This document shows positions 21,830 through 25,415 of a stretch of DNA of 25,415 nt, in pieces. The position numbers and the translations under genes are program-made. The stretch's first letter is position 1. The number at the start of each line of letters is the position of its first letter. Origin of the DNA: CAZCEC01 sp964497615 (lineage in GTDB: Bacteria; Chloroflexota; Anaerolineae; Anaerolineales; UBA6663); the NCBI GenBank assembly GCA_964497615.1, contig CAZCEC010000088.1, positions 1 to 25,415 of the forward strand. The letters are read 5' to 3'. Below the pieces are notes generated by a model that was given only the letters and a program-made list of their open reading frames with translations, was not told where the DNA came from and made no database searches.

Positions 21830-23361
21830 CCATCGCCAACCCGCGTGAAGGGGGCCGCGCCCGGCGGCGCAGCGTGGCCGCCCAGCCGCCGGTCAATGCC
21901 GCGCCGGCTGGCTTGCCGGGGGGACAATATCAGCCGCTGACGGGGGAGCAGGTGGAACGCATCTTCGACGCGGCGCTGACGGTGCTGGAGGAGACCGGCA
22001 TCGAGGTGATGCCCTCGCCGTGCCGGGAGGCGTGGCAGCGGGCAGGGGCGCGGATTGACGCGGAGCGCAACCGGGTATTTGTGCCGCGGCGGCTGGTGGC
22101 GGCCGGGCTGCGTAGCGCGGCGCGCGAGGTCCGGCTGTGCGGCCAGCGTCCGGAGCACGACTTGCTGCTGGGCGGCACGCGCGTCTACCTGGGCACGGGC
22201 GGCGCGGCGGTGAAGGTGCTGGACCTGGATGGCCGGATGCGCGAGAGCCGCCTGCAAGATATCTTCGACATTGGCCGGATGGTGCAGGCGCTGGACAACA
22301 TCCACTTCTACCTGCGGCCGGTGGTGGCGCGCGACATCCCGCCGGAAGCCCTGGACCTCAACACGTTCTACGCCGCGCTGACGGCCACGCCCAAGCACGT
22401 GATGGGCAACAGCTTCGCGCCGGAGAGCGTGCGCGACACCCTGCGGCTGGCGGCTCTGATCGCGGGCGACGAGGCGGAGGTGCGGCGGCGGCCGTTCGTC
22501 TCGTGGACCAACTGCTGGACGGTGAGCCCGCTGCGCTACGCGCCCGAGACGGTGGCGGTGCTGGACGAGATCGTGCGGCAGGGGATGCCGGTGGTCACCT
22601 CGAGCGCGCCGCAAGCCGGGGCCACCGCGCCGGTGACGCTGGCCGGCACCCTGGTGCAGCTCACGGCAGAGCAGCTTTCGGGCGTGACGTACATCAACCT
22701 CCTGTCGCCGGGGCACCCGGTGGTGATGGGCTACGTGCCGTCGGTGGCAGACCTGCGCACGGGCAGCTTCTCCGGCGGCAGCCCGGAATTCGCGCTGATG
22801 AACGCGGCCTCAGCGCAACTGGCGCGGCACGCCGGGCTGCCGGTGTATAACTCGTCCGGCTTGAGCGACAGCAAGGTGCCGGACGTGCAGGCGGGCTACG
22901 AGAAGGGGCTGAGCACCATCACGGCAGCGCTGGCGGGCGCGAACTTTGTGCATCACTCGGCCGGGCTGCTCGAATCCATGCTGGCAGTGGCCTACGAGCA
23001 GTACGTGATTGACGACGACCTGAACGGCGCGGCCATGCGCATGGTGCGCGGCATCGAGGTCACCGACGAGACCCTGGCGGTGGACGTGATCCACGAGGTG
23101 TGCAATGGAGAGGGGCACTTCCTGGGGCACCCGCAGACCCTGAGCCGCATGAACAGCGAGTACCTGTATCCGCGCGTGGCCGACCGGGGCACGCGCGATA
23201 GCTGGGAGATGGCGGGGGCGCAGGACATGCGCGAACGGGCGCGCGCCCGCGCCCGCGACCTGCTGCGGACGCAGTGGCCGGCGCACATCCCGCCCGCAGT
23301 GGACCACCGGATGCGGGAGGCGTTCGAGATTCTGCTCCCGGCCGAGAAGATGAAAGGTTAG
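21826..23361 (+). CDS. Trimethylamine methyltransferase (MttB) family protein, non-pyrrolysine, paralogue 2
   Basis: A 511-residue MttB-superfamily protein predicted to demethylate a quaternary amine and methylate the corrinoid protein. Matching segments to paralogue 1 include VERIFDAALTVLEETGIEV, VYLGTGGAAVKVLDLDG, SAPQAGATAPVTLAGTLVQLTAEQLSG, LSDSKVPDVQAGYEKGLS and ESMLAVAYEQYVIDDDLNGAAM. No in-frame amber interrupts the frame, so it is not a pyrrolysine enzyme. It starts at ATG 21826 overlapping the nitrilase stop (ATGA), though the frame is open from 21784. It is followed after 9 bases by the methyltetrahydrofolate methyltransferase gene, a pairing seen in glycine-betaine-type (MtgB/MtgA) systems. 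Whether the two paralogues differ in substrate is not visible. Confidence 0.93.
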   Translation: MTIANPREGGRARRRSVAAQPPVNAAPAGLPGGQYQPLTGEQVERIFDAALTVLEETGIEVMPSPCREAWQRAGARIDAERNRVFVPRRLVAAGLRSAAREVRLCGQRPEHDLLLGGTRVYLGTGGAAVKVLDLDGRMRESRLQDIFDIGRMVQALDNIHFYLRPVVARDIPPEALDLNTFYAALTATPKHVMGNSFAPESVRDTLRLAALIAGDEAEVRRRPFVSWTNCWTVSPLRYAPETVAVLDEIVRQGMPVVTSSAPQAGATAPVTLAGTLVQLTAEQLSGVTYINLLSPGHPVVMGYVPSVADLRTGSFSGGSPEFALMNAASAQLARHAGLPVYNSSGLSDSKVPDVQAGYEKGLSTITAALAGANFVHHSAGLLESMLAVAYEQYVIDDDLNGAAMRMVRGIEVTDETLAVDVIHEVCNGEGHFLGHPQTLSRMNSEYLYPRVADRGTRDSWEMAGAQDMRERARARARDLLRTQWPAHIPPAVDHRMREAFEILLPAEKMKG

Positions 23362-23370
23362 CCCACGACG

Positions 23371-24294
23371 ATGGAGACCATTCTGACCTCATCCACGCGC
23401 GAGGTGCGCATTGGCCCGGGCCGGCCGTTCGTCATCATCGGCGAGCGCATCAACCCGACGGGCCGCAAGCGGCTGGCGGCGGAGATGGCGGCGGGGAACT
23501 TCGACCGCGTGCGGGCCGACGCCATGGCGCAGGCTGCGGCGGGGGCGCACCTGCTGGACGTGAACGCCGGCATCCCGCTGGCCGATGAGCCGGCGATCCT
23601 GGCCGAGGCCATCCGCGTAGTGCAGGCGGTGGTGGACGTGCCGCTGTGCATCGACTCGTCCATCGTCAAGGCGCTGGAGGCGGGGCTGAGCGCCTATCAG
23701 GGCAAGGCGCTGGTGAACTCGGTGACGGGCGAGGAGGAGCGGCTGGAGGCGGTGCTGCCATTGGTGGCCCAGCATGGCGCGGCCGTCATCGGCATCTCGA
23801 ACGATGAAACCGGCATCTCGGAGGACCCGGCGGTGCGCTTTGGCATCGCCAAGAAGATTGTGGAGCGGGCCGAGGCGCTGGGCATTCCGCGCGCGGACGT
23901 GATCATCGATCCGCTGGCGATGCCGATTGGGGCGGTGCGCTATGCAGGCGCGACCCTGTTTACGCTGGTGCGGCGGCTGCGCGATGAGTTGGGGGTGAAC
24001 ACCTGCTGCGGCGCGTCGAACATCTCGTTTGGCCTGCCGGATCGGCCGGCGCTGAACGCCGCTTTCGTCGCCATGGCGATGGCGGCGGGGATGACGTGCG
24101 CGATCACCAACCCGCTGGAGCCGGAGATATTGAAGATGATCCGGGCGGCGGATGTGATGCTGGGCAACGATGAGAACTGCGCGGCGTGGCTGGCGGCGCA
24201 CCGCGCGGCGGCAGTGGAAGGCGGTGATGCGGCCGGCGACGCGGCGGCGGCCAGGGCGGCGCGGCGGGAGCGGCGGCAGGCGCGGGGAGGTTAG
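23371..24294 (+). CDS. Methyltetrahydrofolate:corrinoid methyltransferase (MtgA/MtrH-like)
   Basis: A 307-residue pterin-binding TIM-barrel protein that moves the methyl group from the methylated corrinoid protein to tetrahydrofolate (or the reverse). Family marks are IIGERINPTGRKRLA near 22-36, HLLDVNAGIPLADE near 61-74, VPLCIDSSI near 91, GISNDETGI, VIIDPLAMPIG, and CCGASNISFGLPDRPALNAAF near 212-232. ATG 23371 lies 9 bases after the MttB stop without a clear Shine-Dalgarno, so translation is probably coupled. The C-terminal 30 residues are Ala/Arg-rich and low complexity. Its TAG stop overlaps the stop of the convergent minus-strand gene. It completes a set of substrate methyltransferase, corrinoid protein, activase and THF methyltransferase. 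Confidence 0.92.
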   Translation: METILTSSTREVRIGPGRPFVIIGERINPTGRKRLAAEMAAGNFDRVRADAMAQAAAGAHLLDVNAGIPLADEPAILAEAIRVVQAVVDVPLCIDSSIVKALEAGLSAYQGKALVNSVTGEEERLEAVLPLVAQHGAAVIGISNDETGISEDPAVRFGIAKKIVERAEALGIPRADVIIDPLAMPIGAVRYAGATLFTLVRRLRDELGVNTCCGASNISFGLPDRPALNAAFVAMAMAAGMTCAITNPLEPEILKMIRAADVMLGNDENCAAWLAAHRAAAVEGGDAAGDAAAARAARRERRQARGG

Positions 24295-24905
24295 GCTTCG
24301 CGCACCGCGATCCAGGGCAGGGGGGGCTCGTAATCGTAGTAGCGGGTGAGGACGAGGCGGATGGGCTCCGCGCCGAGGAGGCCGCCGGGCAGGCTGGCGT
24401 TGTGCAGGCGGACGGTGTGATAGAAGCGCGGGGCCAGTTGGCGCACGGCGTAGGCGTGGCGCTCGCTGACGAGCCACAACTTGGCGGCGGCCTCGTCCCT
24501 CAGCAGTACCATGTTGCCCCAGTTGCCATCATCCAATTCCAGGCGGCTGTAGCTGAGCACCCCCTCGTGCTGATCGAACTCACCCGTCAGCGCGGCATCG
24601 GCTTCCAGCAAAGGCGTCAGGTCAATATCACGTCGGCGTTGGCCAAAGAAGCCCACGACTGCGAGGTCGCAGCCAGCCAGCAGGGCGGCGCGGCGGGCGA
24701 TGCTGACGTCGTGGCCGCGGCCGGTGCGCTCTCCCAGGCGCAGGTGCTCTTGGTGATTGCCCGCGGGGGCGGGGTCGGCCAGAAGGGCGCGCAGGGCGGC
24801 GCGCATGTGGTCGAGGGCGGCGAGGTCGCGGCGGATGAGGCTCGGGTCGGTGAAAGGGCGGCCGGGCACATGTTCATACGGGGCAAGCCGCGTCTGGTCC
24901 GTCAT
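24291..24905 (-). CDS. Hypothetical protein, family not recognised
   Basis: A 204-residue protein I cannot assign. The start ATG (24905-24903) has a good ribosome binding site, AGGAG, eight bases upstream on the minus strand. The N-terminal half is helical and charged (DLAALDHMRAALRALLADP). The middle has hydrophobic CDLAVVGFFGQRRRDIDLTP, then VLSYSRLELDDGNWGNMVLLRD, followed by AKLWLVSERHAYAVRQLAPRFY and VRLHNASLPGGLLGAEPIRL. There is no signal peptide or membrane segment, so it looks like a soluble alpha/beta protein. It is the only leftward gene in the window and converges on the methyltransferase gene with overlapping stops (TTAG at 24291-24294). No function is proposed. Confidence 0.75.
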   Translation of the reverse strand: MTDQTRLAPYEHVPGRPFTDPSLIRRDLAALDHMRAALRALLADPAPAGNHQEHLRLGERTGRGHDVSIARRAALLAGCDLAVVGFFGQRRRDIDLTPLLEADAALTGEFDQHEGVLSYSRLELDDGNWGNMVLLRDEAAAKLWLVSERHAYAVRQLAPRFYHTVRLHNASLPGGLLGAEPIRLVLTRYYDYEPPLPWIAVREA

Positions 24906-25110
24906 CGCTTCAACTCCTGGCGTCGTTCAGAGTTCGCGCGCTGGCAGCGCGTTCGTCCTGGGACAGGATGCTGGCCGATAGACTGGCCGGCGGGCGGTCC
25001 GGCGCCGCTGGCACGGCGGACGGACCGAGCCCCGGCATTATCGACCAACTGCCGCTAAGGGCAAATGGGGGATGGCCTGGCGGTTGGAAACCGCCGCATC
25101 CATTTCCCTA
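24906..25110. other. Divergent intergenic region with several hairpins
   Basis: No gene is seen between the minus-strand start and the rightward promoter. It contains CGCGC-tggca-GCGCG (24937-24951), a stem CGGTCCG (24995-25001) with CGGACCG (25021-25027) enclosing a smaller GCCG/CGGC stem, and GGCGGTT-gga-AACCGCC (25079-25095). The last may extend outward through AGGGCAAATGG and CCATTTCCCT. None has a T-tract typical of an intrinsic terminator. Confidence 0.5.
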
Positions 25111-25139
25111 TTGACGACTAGAACTAATGTTCGTATAAT
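25111..25139 (+). promoter_or_regulatory. Sigma-70-type promoter with embedded SOS (LexA/DinR-type) operator
   Basis: TTGACG (-35, 25111-25116) and TATAAT (-10, 25134-25139) are separated by 17 bases. The spacer contains the perfect palindrome GAAC-TAAT-GTTC at 25121-25132. GAAC-N4-GTTC is the LexA operator core known from Bacillus and related bacteria, and its position between the promoter boxes would block RNA polymerase. Transcription would run rightward, starting near 25146, into the repeat-bearing frame. Confidence 0.75.
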
Positions 25140-25145
25140 CATCCC

Positions 25146-25415
25146 GTGTATCCGCTTACCACCGCCTACCCGCACGCCGCCTGCCTGACGCCCCCGGCAA
25201 ACTGGCTGGCAGCCCTGGCCCGGCGGGCACCGCCCGCTTCCCCTGCCCGGCCATATTTTGAAGCGAAATCAAGGCACGCTGGCAGTCCTGGCAACGCTGG
25301 CAATGATTACGCTGGCAATCCTGGCAATGCTGGCAACGCTGGCAACGCTGGCAACGCTGGCAACGCTGGCAATGCTGGCAACGCTGGCAATGCTGGCAAC
25401 GCTGGCAATGCTGGC
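25146..25415 (+). CDS. Putative partial protein with Gly-Asn-Ala repeats, 3' end outside window
   Basis: A frame opens at GTG 25146 and stays open to the right edge (90 codons). It starts MYPLTTAYPHAACLTPPANW, continues through ARPYFEAKSRHAG, then becomes Gly-x-y triplets (GSP, GNA, GNP, GNA...). GTG 25146 lies about where transcription from the TATAAT at 25134-25139 would begin, so a leaderless message is possible. The C/T differences between repeat units are all synonymous in this frame (AAC/AAT), mildly supporting translation. A competing frame from TTG 25258 would give a lysine/arginine-led hydrophobic stretch (MKRNQGTLAVLATLAMITLA). The protein family is not recognisable and coding status is uncertain. 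Confidence 0.4.
   Translation, partial: MYPLTTAYPHAACLTPPANWLAALARRAPPASPARPYFEAKSRHAGSPGNAGNDYAGNPGNAGNAGNAGNAGNAGNAGNAGNAGNAGNAG
25278..25415. repeat. 9-base tandem repeat array (GCTGGCAAY)
   Basis: At least thirteen units of GCTGGCAAC/GCTGGCAAT, with CCTGGCAAY and GCTGGCAGT variants at the left end and one 6-base interruption (GATTAC at 25305-25310). The array continues past the window edge. Unit-to-unit changes are almost only C/T at the ninth base. Confidence 0.95.

Noticed and set aside
25278..25415. CRISPR array
   Set aside because: The unit is 9 bases with no unique spacers; this is a simple tandem repeat.

Overview
The window is a very GC-rich bacterial stretch (roughly 70% by eye), read almost entirely left to right. 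It is packed with genes for breaking down N-methylated compounds and handling one-carbon units. No rRNA, tRNA or CRISPR array was seen. The gene set (non-pyrrolysine MttB-family methyltransferases, corrinoid protein, RACo-like activator, heterotetrameric sarcosine oxidase-like subunits, tungsten-type aldehyde oxidoreductase), several short dispersed repeat families and a Gram-positive-style SOS box together suggest a Chloroflexota-like bacterium. This is inference; no taxonomic marker gene is present.

Left part (1-10825): the C-terminal half of an M24-family metalloenzyme with a DddP-like metal-ligand pattern, a zinc alcohol dehydrogenase, a repeat-filled gap, a YbaK-type aminoacyl-tRNA deacylase, and an FAD oxidoreductase followed 9 bases later by a first MttB-family methyltransferase. 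Next come a HAD hydrolase, an aldehyde:ferredoxin oxidoreductase, an MFS exporter-like protein and a mandelate racemase-family enzyme. Three ~64-base inverted-repeat (REPIN-like) elements lie just after stop codons here.

Central and right part (10943-24294): a RACo-like corrinoid activase, a corrinoid protein, a small PF13769-like protein, SoxB, an inserted four-helix-bundle cassette flanked by inverted TGTCA-type repeats, SoxD, SoxA, a SoxG-like protein, a double-nitrilase protein, a second MttB paralogue and a methyltetrahydrofolate:corrinoid methyltransferase. Most junctions overlap or are nearly abutting, so much of this is probably one operon. The reading that fits best is stepwise demethylation of a quaternary or tertiary amine such as a betaine. 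MttB would move one methyl through the corrinoid protein to tetrahydrofolate, and the FAD/Sox enzymes would oxidise the remaining N-methyl groups to methylene-THF or formaldehyde. SoxA has cysteines for two [2Fe-2S] clusters, so the complex may be a dehydrogenase rather than an oxygen-using oxidase.

Right edge (24291-25415): an unrecognised gene on the minus strand, then a near-consensus promoter whose spacer holds a GAAC-N4-GTTC SOS-type operator, then an open frame running into a 9-base tandem array (Gly-Asn-Ala repeats in one frame) that leaves the window.
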